Part shown: positions 24,489 through 35,636 of the stretch, piece after piece
Layout: the number at the start of each line of letters is the position of its first letter
Numbering within the stretch: position 1 is the first letter of the stretch
Notes under the pieces: generated by a model
Databases searched by the model: none
Told to the model about the DNA's origin: nothing
What the model saw: only the letters and a program-made list of their open reading frames with translations
DNA from: Siniperca chuatsi
Lineage: Eukaryota > Chordata > Actinopteri > Centrarchiformes > Sinipercidae
Assembly (NCBI RefSeq): GCF_020085105.1
Contig: NC_058046.1
Span: 33,145,392-33,209,391 of the forward strand
Direction of reading: 5' to 3'
DNA length: 64,000 nucleotides
Translations under genes and position numbers: made by a program

Positions 24489-25879
24489 AATTGTACAGGA
24501 TGATGTGGTGTTTCACCATCTCTTCCAGTCACAGAGTGGTTTATAGCCCATCCGAGGATGGTGTCACTTTTCTTTCCACCTTACTCTCCATTCCTCAACC
24601 CCATAGAGAAATTATTTTCCTCATGGAGGTGGAAATGACCACCAGCCACATGATCATGTCCCTATTGGATGCAATGGATGCTGGATGTCTGGATATATCT
24701 GCAGAAGATTGCCAGGGATGGACCAGGCAAAGATTCTTTCCCAGGTGGATTGTAAGAGAGGACATGAGGTATGATGTGGACGAGAACTTGTGGCCAAATG
24801 CTGAAGACAGGGTTGACTAGCACTGTTGTATCTATATATCTGTAGCTCTCCTATACATGTATGTATGGTGAATATGTTTATTTTTGTATTGCATTACAGC
24901 AATTACTATAGTTTCATTTTGTTCACTGGGAATTAATCTGTATCATAACAAAATGTTACTGTTGGCAGAGAAATGTTGTCATTGTTCAGCTACAAGAGTT
25001 GATCCTGAGATGTGTACAGTGTTTTGGTTGCATTAGTGCGTTTTGGGTGTGAGATTAACTGTTGTGCCGAGCACAATAAAGAAAACTGTGTGAAGAGCTT
25101 TAAAAAAGGGAAACAGAGAAATGTGTGTTACCACTTGTAAAAAAAATTCTAAAATAAAAATCTGTCACTACTTTTATTCTGATTTTAACACACACGGAGA
25201 CAAAAGTAAGACATATTTCTGTTCTCAACACAAGTATGGACACAATACACACCAGCATATAAAACAGCAACATTTCATGGCCAAATCAATTCATTCAATG
25301 AATTAGCCACAATTAGTGGATTGAATTGCAAGGGTAAAGTAAATCCCTCCATTTTTTGTGTCAAGTTCAACTTTGGTGAACATAATTTGTCTGTGCCTTC
25401 CAAAACTTACAAATCACCATTGAAAAATAAATCTGTTTAACAATGTGGCAGTATGGTTAAATGGCTTGGTTAGGGTTAGGGAAAGATCATGGTTTGGGTT
25501 AAAACAAGTACTTAATTAAGGTTAGGGAAACATTGCAGTTTGGGTTAAAATTACTAGTTTGTTAAGGTAAGGGGACCTTCATTGTCAGGGTTAAGACGTG
25601 GTTATGGTTAGGGAACGATCATGTCATGGTTAAAAGAAACCAACGCTGATTATTGCTTGGAAACTGGAAGTGAACAGCTGTCTTCCATGTTAAAGGCCAT
25701 CCTTCCATCCACCCTGACCTGCTCCCTACGTGGACTTTGTTGCCTGATAACGTCACCAGACTTCCTTCTTTGCTCCTGTCATAATTACCACGGCCACTAG
25801 AGGACTTTGTCACTTAAATGTAAACATATGTTGTGTTGGAGCTGAAAGTACTTTTTCAGTTTTGAGTAGTGCCTGCAGT

Positions 25880-27680
25880 CTTGCTCTCAAGCTGCATCAT
25901 CCCAACAACCTCCACATGGCAACCTGTTGGTTGCCTGAAAGCCGAAATATAGAGCAAAAAAAGTACAAGAAAGAAAGATTATGCGGTGAGGGCACTGAGT
26001 GTGGGGGGAGTCATAGGAGAAGCTGGGGGGAGGGTGGGCAGAAACCACATCATCAAACCTGTTAAAGAACAGATTTAACTCATTGGCCTCATCCAGGTCT
26101 CCTTCCATCCCCTGAGCAGTCCTTCTTCCATAGCCAGCGATGGTTCTCATGCCACTCCACACCTCCCTCATGTTCTTTTGCTGGAGTTTCCTGTCAAGCT
26201 TCCTCCTGTAACACTCCTTGCCCTCTGTGATCTTTTCAATCAGTTCTATCTGTACCTTCTTCATCTCCTCCTTGTCTTCCCTCCTGAAGGCCGCCTTCTT
26301 CCTATTCAGTGATGCCTTGATGTCCTTAGTCACCCAGGGTTTATTGTTGGGGAAACAGCGCACAGTCTTGGTGGGGATCACGCTGTCCATGCAAAAATGT
26401 ACATAATCTGTTATGCAGTCTGTGAGTCCATCTATGTCCTCCCCATGTGCATTACAGAGAACATCCCCGTCTGTCACCTCTAAACAGCCCTGAAGAGTCG
26501 CCCCTGCTTCCTGTGACCACCTCCGGACAGTTCAGGTGATCACTGGTTGCCACAAGACTGCAGGTTTATAGAGGGGCTTAAGGTAGACCACTTTGTAATT
26601 TGATCTGCCCAGGGGTGTCATGTCCTGCTCTGCTTCTTAGTTTTGGTTTTCCTTAGTTTCATGTTTTTCTATCAATGTTTCCTGTTTTATTTTGTATTTC
26701 TCCTCTCCTCCATGTGTCTTGTAGTTTTATTTCCTGTCTTTGTTTGCTTTTCCTGCCAGATTTGAATGTTTGCCCTGCCCTAATCAGTTTCACCTGTGTC
26801 TCGTTATCTCCCCTCACCTGAGTGTATTTAAGTCTGTGCTTCTTTTGTTCTGTGTCAGTTTGTCTTTTTCTCTACATCAAGTGTCCCGGCATTTGTTACC
26901 TGTGTGTTCTATTGGATTTGTACTTTGTTTCCCTTGGACTTTGCCTGCTCCATGTCAAATCTGTTTGCCTTGGTTGGACTGCCTCCCTGATTTTGATCTC
27001 TGCCTGCCTGAAATCTGTGTAAGCCCTTTTGTGTTGCATTTAATCATTGAACTGCACCTGCTCAGCCACTGTGTCTGCGTTTGGGTCCAATCCCTTGTTT
27101 TCCCTGCTACCCTGCTTGACACCTTCACAACAAGGGGAGGGAGAGCTATGGAGCTGTATGCCTACATAACATTAGCATACAGCAGGTCAAGTGTTTTGTT
27201 TTCAATGTCCGAGCTGCACACACATTATTTCACTGTAATATGTCCCGGGTTGCACCATCTGTTGTTCAGGTAAAAAGCAGCTCCCCCTCCTTTCATCTTG
27301 CCGCTCTCGCTGCAACTCCTGTCCGCCTGCACCAACTAGAAGCCGGCTAAACTCATGATAGAGTCCGGTATGTTGTCATGCAGCCATATTTCTGTGAAGC
27401 ACATAACAGAGCCCTCACAAAACACACTCTCACTCTTTGTGAGTGATGTTAACTCGTCCATCTTATTCACCAGAGATCTTACGTTCCCCATAATGATAGA
27501 GGGAAGATACGGTCGGTATCTCCTCTTCTTTAACCATCGTGCCCTCATGGCTCTGCAGCCCTAGTATTTCCTCCTCAGCTCCTCTCACTCCTGCTACGCC
27601 ACACTGTCAGAGGGTCATCAGCTGATCCCTGGTGTAAATAATGTAGTCCTGGGTCGCCAGGACGGAGATGCAGAATGATA
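25880..27680 (-). mobile_element. LINE (Rex1-like), endonuclease to pre-RT
   Basis: Minus strand. 27,336-27,548 encodes the start of an AP-type endonuclease (LPSIIMGNVRSLVNKMDEL and MCFTEIWLHDNIPD). 26,030-26,477 encodes the linker before the RT (CFPNNKPWVTKDIKASLNRK and VWSGMRTIAGYGRR). A solo LTR at 26,616-27,132 interrupts the part between them. The RT domain itself is absent. The Rex1 label is by recall of fish families and could be another CR1-group LINE. Confidence 0.75.
26616..27132 (+). mobile_element. Solo LTR with 5-bp TSD
   Basis: A 517-bp sequence beginning TGTCATGTCC and ending ACAACA (TG...CA ends). It is flanked by identical AGGGG at 26,611-26,615 and 27,133-27,137. It is CT-rich, with a GTATTTAAG box near 26,823 and a TTTGGGTCCAA motif near the 3' end. 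This is the footprint of an LTR retrotransposon, probably Gypsy-type, removed by LTR-LTR recombination. The 177-residue open frame through it is not a gene. Confidence 0.8.
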
Positions 27681-28116
27681 AAAGTACTCCAATAGCGAGA
27701 AAAACAAAAAAGAACATGCAAAGCCACATTGTTTTACTGGCCAAATAACGTAGCTTACTACTACCAGAAATCTAAAAGTACATGAATATAGAAAAGAAAC
27801 ACAAGATAACAAAGAGCAACTCTGGCAGGCTGCTGCCTGGGATGACACCAATAGTAAGGCCAGTGGGCATTCTGTTCATAAATGCATTAAAACACATGTA
27901 AGTGGTTTAATGGTTAAGTGGCTGTTAAGATGTCTGCTTTTGATATGAAGGGCTGCAGGGAGCTGAGACATCATTAAAATAAATAGAATCTATTTGATTT
28001 TAAATATGAGTTCTTGACCACCCCACTCTGGCCTGTTTCTCATGCATTCACACACATACTCAATGGAAATATACTCACACACTACACATATGCACACACA
28101 CATAACAACAACTCAC

Positions 28117-29503
28117 CGTGGAGGTTTCCAGAGTTTGCGTGGCGGTGGGATCAGTTCTCTCTTGTTGAGGGGGGCGACTCCGAGAGCTGCCTGCATGATG
28201 GTAATGAACTTCTTATACTTCATGTTATTGCTCAGAAATGCTCTAGCATCCTAGCAACACCTGTCAGTCAGTCTGTTGCCATGACAACACCTCCGCTTGC
28301 CTACAGTTGGTCCACTGTCCCTGTCAGTACATGTTTTTGGTTGCAGTGCTGAGAAGTCAAGCAAGTCGTCTGGAAGCTGAGCGCTGAACAGAGGAGATAG
28401 AGCAGTGGAAAAAAGCCAAAAGACAAAACAGCCGTGTTCTGATTTGTGTTGAAGCATTACTGTTACATCATTCACACAGAAAATCCCACCACAGGAGGAT
28501 AACAGTGGCATTAAGCCTCTGGGTGCTTAAAGTGGTAATCCGCCACATCCAACCCCTTTTTTTCTTCTTTTTTTTTTTTTTTGGTGAAAACTTTGGTCAG
28601 CGTTCACACTGTGACAGTTTCACAATTAACAACAAAACAATAGAACACAAATTTGGTGCAGAGAAAGATATCTAGACAACTACTGATCAGACTGACTGAC
28701 ACTACATTTGCTGTGAATATTCAGAGGATGAATAAGAATAAACTTTACATTTTTAGCAGTCATTATGTTGTTTGCATAACAAACATTGGCTAGCAGGGAT
28801 TTAGACCTCACTGTCAACAGTTTTCACCATGCTCACCTGAAAACAACAGCACGATTCATTTGTTCAAATGCTGAAAACCACCTCTGTTTTCATGACAAGC
28901 AACCTTATGTGGTCATATGAATAATGACTGTTGTCTCAGAGAGGCAAAGGCAAAAGTAGCCATTGTAGACATTGTTATAGCACAGCAAAAGCCAGTTGGT
29001 GGTGAGATTGCATAAAAAGTCAATGCAACAATGCAACTGGATGCTAACAATTGGTAAATATACATACAGAGACAAAAGAAGACAGGAGGAAAATTACAGA
29101 AATAACTGAGTCTGAGTTGTCACACATACAGTTTGCACATATTGTTGCTAGCAAGCTACAGCTAACATCTTTCTTGCAGGGTTTTAGGCTGTGTTGTTAC
29201 CCCCGACAATCCAACTCACTGTCTACAACTTTCTGAGAGAGATGGGACATTTAAATGGCATTACATGAAAAATAAAAAATAAATCCTTCATTCGTTTAGA
29301 CAGACACTAAAACTTCAGTGAGCATGTTATCTGAGGCATGATCCTAATCATGGACTCTGCAGTGAGGATGATGAGGACTGGTGTTGTATGATGGGACAGT
29401 GTAGGATTGTGTCATGGTTGCGTCATAAGCTTCTGTGACCTGGTTCATCTGTCACCAGAACATCAACATAGTTTGGATCCACTCCGGACAGCATCAGTGA
29501 TCC
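28117..29503 (-). CDS. Unidentified spliced host gene, three exons
   Basis: Three minus-strand segments look like coding exons of a gene I cannot name. The first is 29,440-29,503 (or to 29,456), behind a pyrimidine-rich CCCAG acceptor; it reads GSLMLSGVDPNYVDVL. The second is 28,305-28,376, behind a strong pyrimidine tract ending GCGCTCAG; it reads LPDDLLDFSALQPK and ends before GTAGGC. The third is 28,117-28,250, after TTGCTAG and ending at G|GTGAGT; it reads DARAFLSNNMKYKKFITIMQ, then RELIPPPRKLWKPP. Exons two and three join in phase 0 and total 68 codons. Weak points: the intron between them is only 54 nt, and the join from the first exon is uncertain, being in phase only with the donor at 29,456. 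No flanking exons were found, so start and stop are unknown. The motifs do not match any family I can recall. Confidence 0.45.
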
Positions 29504-29509
29504 CTGGGA

Positions 29510-30480
29510 AGTACATAATGTCAGGAGAAACTTGTAACTTGACTTGTAACTGGTAAAAATGTGCAGTGCACAGTGTGTTAACCAGGAAAAGGTCACTTAT
29601 AAATCAGATCATTTGTTATATCATGGAAAGAACAATCCCACTTTCATATCTTCTTACACTGGTGCTTAATATCAGTCTTTGATTTTCAGTACATTTCTCT
29701 CATATTAGTTTTTCTACATCCTTAAAAACTGCCTCATCTACTTATGCTGTGGTTATTGCTGCTAAACAACATAATTGGTCTTTTGTCTTTGTTAAAATGA
29801 AGACATATTCAAACTTTACTTGTCAATAGATGACCATTTAGCTTAGATATGGGCAGCACTGAGTTTCAGCCTTTCACAATGCAAGAAAAATGTATATGAG
29901 AAATTCCCTTGAACAGTAAAAGTTAGTGGAACAGAAGAGAACTGGGACAACTCTTCAGCTCTCTGTATGCAAACAGAAGTAGGAGGACCTTTAAATATTA
30001 GCTGATATTATATAATATTATGTTGTTGAGAGACAGAAAAACTATTTCCATGTGGCACTAAAAGTCTTATCATTGGGATATTGATACATTAAAGACAATG
30101 GGCCACATTCACTACATGGTCTTTTTTTTATTTGTACTGAATAAGAGAAAAATCCTGAGTCTGATTCACGAAACATGCACAGGCTACTGAATTGTTGTTA
30201 ATCTCTAAAATATTTCTTAAAAATTGTTCTTAAGTGTAATGCATGTTCCAGGCAATCATTAAAGAAAGACCCAAATAATATTTTATCTAGACAGAAATCC
30301 TTATATAAATGGAGCCAGACGTGGTTCATTGTGAACATAACTTTACTGGTTTTTCTATCTTGACTTCTGTATTATGTCACATCAACAATCTACAGGTGCC
30401 CACATGGCATAAAAGCCTATTAAATTACATCCCCCTCTTTAACAAGTTTTTTTCTTTCACACCTGAGGGTAAAGGGACTT
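29510..30480. other. Intergenic or intronic, no feature seen
   Basis: AT-rich unique sequence. If the exons at 28,117-29,503 are real, this is probably intron or 5' flank of that gene. Confidence 0.4.
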
Positions 30481-30775
30481 TTAGTCTTTACAGTTCTTTC
30501 TGCTTGACCATTTTCTTGGGTGTGACCACAGTCACCATACTGTTAACCCACTCTGTTGACTCAGTCTGCTTTGGTATAACTCCCATTTTGTCCATCCACT
30601 GAAGTTCCTCAACTACTCTGTCCCTGAGTGCTACTGTGATACTCCTGGGAGCATGCATAACAGTGTGGTAAATCTGTTTATGGCGCCAACCAGGTCTATT
30701 GAAGAGATCATCATAGTCTTTAAGGATGTCCTTTTGCTTTTCAACATCATGCACTCTTTTCATTAAGCCTAGTTC
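30480..30775 (-). mobile_element. LTR retrotransposon pol fragment
   Basis: A 91-residue frame with DYDDLFNRPGW, RDRVVEELQWMDKMGVIPKQ and TEWVNSMVTVVTPKK. This is the N-terminal edge of a Gypsy-type reverse transcriptase (the segment ending in a TEWVNSMV block). The downstream RT, RNase H and integrase are missing. It is a decayed fragment. Confidence 0.7.
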
Positions 30776-30969
30776 AGGTTTTTATGGGCTCACAATAGTC
30801 CTGTAATGTCCTCTTCAGCACGAGTTTCTCCAATTTTCTGCAAGACTGCATTGCAAACTCAAACTCAGGAAACTTTACTGGCCATGCTTTACAGCCACCA
30901 ACAACAATTCAGACTGCCTCTTCCCTCTCTCTCTATCTGCTGCATCTTAACTATTGTCTCAATTTCTTA

Positions 30970-33900
30970 ATTTCAATTCAATAGCTTTATTGGCATGAAA
31001 GTTTCAAAAACAATTTTGCCAACGCATCAAAGTACAAATTTACCAAATATTTGGACAATACACAAAAACAGTCATATTATCAACAACACAACATAGATAA
31101 AATACAGTATATAACATCAAACACGTCCAAATGAATGTGTATATGTAACTTTGTGTGTGTGTATGTGTGTGTGTGATAGGCTATGTCAAGATAATTATTT
31201 GTCATATTTAGTGATGTTGTGTTAACTATGTGTCCCTCAGTTTGTGACATGCAGTCACATATTGTGCAGCTAAATTAGTAATCTGTTGCTTTTTAATGTC
31301 ATTTAGCTCTGTGAAGTTTGGGATTAACAAATCCAATTTCTTAAAGTATTCCACTCTGATATTAGTATATTTGTCACATTTTAAGAGGAAGTGCATCGCT
31401 GTCTCTACCTCAGCTGCTGTGCAGTAACCACAAACTATTGGTAGCCAGGACTTCTTGTGTCGTGCTTTCTCTGTGGCAAAACTGTGGTCACTGAGTCTGT
31501 ATTTGGTCAGAATCGGTCTGTGGTCACTGAGTCTGTATTTAGTCAGGATCTGTCTCTGCTTTGTGTCTGACAGTAAAGAGATACTCTGCCAGTTTATATT
31601 CATGGTTTAGGGCCAGATAGCAATTAAGTTTGTTTTGAGTTTTGGTTTGATTCATCCAATGTTCCAAATAGGTATCTTTTGGAAAGCAGTGCTGGTCTGA
31701 GGTTAAACGGTATTGGTTGTTATTTGATCAGTAAGTAAGTCTCAGGACCAGCTGATAGATGGGACTCTTTTGGGGGTTCAGCTCTTGGGTTTGTAGTGCC
31801 TGAAATCTCAGTCTGTCTTTGGGGCTACATAACCAAAATGTAAATGTTCTTTTTTAATGTTAATAATCAATGGGTAACGGCCTAATTCTGCCCTGCATGC
31901 ATTGGTTGGTGTTTTTCTTTGGATGTTTAATATGGACCTACACAATTCTGCATGCAGGGCCTCTATGAGATTGTTTTCCCATCTAGTGTAGATCTGATGA
32001 CTGAGTGGACCCCAAACTTCACTACTATAAAAAGGGTGATTTGTTGGATTACACTGTCATATATTTTAGTCCAAATTCTAATTGGTATGTCTATTTTGTA
32101 AAATTTTCTTTTAATTGCATAAAATGCACTACATGCTTTTTGTTTCAGTGCATTCACTGCCAGACCAAAGTTACCTGAGGCACTGATTTTGAGCCCCAAG
32201 TAATCATAATATAGGGTGTGAGCTAGATGGGTGTTTCCTAATTTGAATTGATATTTGGTTTCCTGAGATCTGGCCTTCTTTTGGAAGATCATTATTTTGG
32301 ATTTTTTAAGTTGACTGCCAGGGCCCAGTTCTGACAGTATTGCTCCGGGAAGTCCAGGTGCTGCTGTAGTCCTTGTGTAGTTGTGAGGGTGACAGCAGCA
32401 CCAGGTCATCAGCATAGAGCAGGAATTCAACTTCCTTATTGTTACGTGTTAGGCCAGGGGCTCCAGAGTGCTCCAGCAGCACTGCTGGGTCATTGATGTA
32501 GATGTTCAGCAGAGTTGGAGACAAGCTGTTGCCCTGAAAGACGCCTCTCCCTTGAGTGAAGAGATCTGTATTTCTGTTACCAATTTTTACTGCACATTTA
32601 TTACTGACATACATTGACTTAATTATAAGTCATAATTTACCCCCTACACCGATTTGGAGAATTTTATAATATAATGCCCCTTGCCAAATAGAATCAAAAC
32701 CCTTTTTAAAGGCAATAAAACATGCAAAGATTTTTTGGTGTATGTGATGATTAATTAAAGTGTAGAGTGTAAACGTGGTCATTAGTGCGGTGATTTGGTA
32801 AAAATCATTTACCCTTTACTCAGGACATTGTGTTCCATAAGGAAGGCCAGCATCTGTCAATTTTTGTTGAATTTGTTTCTGTTCATGGTTGAGATCCCCC
32901 CCCCCCCACTCTGTTGAGTCTGGTTCTGTCCAAGGTTTCTGCCCTCTTAAAGGAAGTTTTTCCTTGCCACTGTCGCCAAATGCTTGCTCATGGTAGGATT
33001 TGTTGGGTCTCTGTAATTAATATTATAAAGAGTACGGTCTAGAGCTGCTCTATAGGAAAAGTGCAATGAGATAACTTCTGTTATGAATTGGCGCTATGTA
33101 AATAAAATTGAATTGAATTGAAATAAAATTGAGATTGTTAGGTGAAATTTGCTCATATGTTTTTTCAAAATGATCTTTCTAAATGTTACAATTTTATAGG
33201 GCCAGGTTGTCTTTTTTGTTGTTTAAGTTGTTCCATCTCTCCCAGAACTGATTTTGATCAATGGACTCCTCAGTTTCTCTTAGTTTCTGATCATGATGTT
33301 GTTTTTTCTTATGTCTTATTATCTGTTTGTATTCTCTGTGTTTCAACATAACTTTGCCTCAGGTCTGTGTTTCGTGGCTGACGATCTTTTAGGTTGGACT
33401 GCTGTCATAATTTTTTTCTGACATCATTGTAGTCTTTGTCATACCACTCTTCCTTTTTCAGTCTCTGTTTAGATGCAGAGCTGTTCTTAGTAAGACCTGC
33501 TTTACTGGCTGATTTATGATAAATATTATTTATTTTTGTAACAGCCATGTTTAATTGGTTTGGTTGAAACTGTACAGAGAAGAATGTGTTAATTAGATCA
33601 GTTATTTCAGATGAAGTGATTACATTTTTAAATCCAACTTCACCATCAGGAGTCCATTTACATTGATTATTTGTTTTATGTAATTTGCGGGGCTCAGGTT
33701 CTGTTATCATCTTATGTTCGGTTGTTTTTAGATATACATTTATCTGCCAAAGATTTGATAGTGGGGTCTGTGGTCTGACAGTGAATGCACTGATGAGGGA
33801 GGGGTCCATGTCATAGTCGACTTCACTAGTCCCAAGAGCTGAACAATATGTGAACCTCCCTCCACTTTCCCCTCCATGGTCTTCTTGTGGTCTTTTGTGT

Positions 33901-34080
33901 CTGCGGCTAGTGGTGGGAGTGAGCTGTAGATATGGCTGTTGCCAGCAGGATCCACTATGTCAGGCTCACATCCTGTTCTGGCATTTAAATTTCCCACCAA
34001 CGGGACATTACCCTGGGCCTGGTAATGTCGGATTTCTTTATGGAGATTTTCAAAAAAGTTTTCATCATAATAGGGCGACT
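30970..34080 (-). mobile_element. L1/Tx1-like LINE, decayed
   Basis: Minus strand, 3' end at about 30,975 (TTCAATAGCTTTATTGGCAT). From 5' to 3': endonuclease pieces at 33,740-34,000 (VGNLNARTGCEPDIVDPAGN) and 33,405-33,809 (DPSLISAFTVRPQTPLS and EEWYDKDYNDVRKKL), then RT at 32,306-32,614 (TQGRGVFQGNSLSPTLLNIY and FLLYADDLVLLS). A post-RT piece lies at 31,963-32,430 and the C-terminal region at 31,226-31,603. Frameshifts separate all pieces, and an L2 tail is inserted at 32,892-33,125. The clade label is from motif recall. The same 3' end recurs at 63,785. Confidence 0.82.
32892..33125 (+). mobile_element. L2 3' end inserted in LINE
   Basis: Plus-strand L2 3' UTR (GAGTCTGGTTCTGTCCAAGG through GAATTGGCGCTATGTAAATA and an ATTGAATTG tail). 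TTGAGAT lies on both sides, immediately before the C run and just after the tail, which reads as a short target duplication. Confidence 0.85.
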
Positions 34081-34859
34081 CAAGGGGGGGAGTGTAGGCC
34101 GCACAAATGTATAGATCATTATCACATTTGGCATTATTTTATTTTAATTTTTAAGCATCAGTGAAATAAATGTAATGTAATATAATGTGGCTTAATAATG
34201 CTTGTTGGACCTTCCGTGGTGTCCATTATACTTTATTTATTGTCTTTCATTTTTATTTAATAGTTTGAATTTTGTCCTCTTAATTCTAGTGAGGCTACAC
34301 TCAGGAAAGAAGGTTGTATATTTATAATTTACAATCAGTTGTATACACAGGATGCAAAGTGTCGTCTATAGAAAGTGAATTCATTGTTGGTTTGGATATT
34401 AGGGCTTGGTGGCGTGATGTCATTTCGCTATACGTTGACATGTAATGAAATTTATTTTGCAGCCTCAAGGTGTTCTTTAACAGTAGTATCATATATTATC
34501 ATGTAACATAGTGACGTTTCCTCAGAGTATATTTTAACTGACCTACTTTTTACTTTTATCAAAGTACATTTTTACTTTTACTTGAGTAAAATGTCTTTAA
34601 AGTAACAGTATTTTTACTTTAGTATAATATTCTAGTACTCTTTCCATCTCTGGTAAACCATGTTAAGTGTCTGATTGCAGGAGGGTGCATGGGATCCACA
34701 TGCTGCGTGGAATCACATGACCTGGACAGAGGCTTTTCTGTGGTCAGTATGTTCAATGCTCCTGTAGGTAGGGGGTAGCCAATATATATGAAAAATGGCA
34801 TTAAATGTGAACGTGTTGTGTTCACAGCAATTCATACTCTCGAATATGTTGGGTTAAAA

Positions 34860-35220
34860 ATAACCTTGTCTGAACAAATGTCATTCTTATCATCGGTGTG
34901 TATAGACCCCCCTCAGAAAATTACACATTTTAAGATCAACTCAGCAAATCCTAAAAGAGTGCTATCACAACAAGGAATACATTTTTATGGGTGATTTTTA
35001 TTTGAATTGGGAGGATAAGTTAAAGAGAAAAAAAAGAAAAATAATTACAGACAAATATCACCTGGATCAGTTAATAAAAGGCCCAACAAGGACTGCAAAA
35101 CTCAACAAAAAGAAAAAAGTACACAGCTAGACCTGGTATTTACTAATAGTACTAAAAGTACAACTAAAAGTTACAATTTTATTACTAGCATATCTGATCA
35201 TAATTTGAAGGTGCTATTGA
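34860..35220 (+). mobile_element. LINE endonuclease fragment
   Basis: Broken frames give a conceptual IDPPQKIT, then IIT.KYHLDQLIKGPTR, then a LDLVFTN-like block and ISDHN. This is the pattern of the fish LINE AP-endonuclease C-terminus (a GDFN-type region followed by SDH). Stops interrupt it and no RT follows. Confidence 0.6.
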
Positions 35221-35636
35221 TAACAATAATAACATCCAGCCACTACATGACGCACTCCCCCTCCCCCCTTCCATTCCATTCCAGTGGTTGCCAGTTCGTT
35301 GCACAACCTGCATATTTCATGGTCAAGTGCAGTGAGACTCTGGTAGAGTAATGAATTCATTTACCAACATGTAGCTATACATTAGCTATAGATTTAGGTT
35401 ACTTTGTGCGGTGGTGTTTCATGTAACGTTATCTATGGTAATCTGAGGCTATGGCTGGCTAGCTAGTTTTAGCTAACCCTTTTCCCCCCATCATTTAATA
35501 ATTACAGGGGCCCTATATTGCCACACTTACCATAAAATGACATTTCAATCATCCTTACACTCTAAGTCATTAGGTAAATATTTACATTTTAATCCGATCA
35601 AAGAGTACAGTACAGTACATTGTAGGGATGCTATTA

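Larger units (their letters stand above)
22782..25147 (+). mobile_element. Relic Tc1/mariner-type DDE transposon
   Basis: The left end, TACAGTTTTTTACAAGTGG, is mirrored at the right end (TTACCACTTGTAAAAAA at about 25,128-25,147), giving inverted termini next to a TA. The 3' part of a transposase is readable at about 24,490-24,820. It holds a degraded VIVQDD block, then FFPPYSPFLNPIEKLFSSWR, and after a frameshift RFFPRWIVREDMRYDVDENL. These match the transposase of the fuller element at 35,637-39,048. The upstream transposase exons are missing, replaced by an inserted LINE. The copy is dead. Confidence 0.8.

Noticed and set aside
26740..27273. 177-residue hydrophobic open frame, plus strand
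   Set aside because: It lies almost wholly inside the solo LTR defined by the AGGGG duplication. Its leucine and cysteine richness comes from CT-rich DNA.
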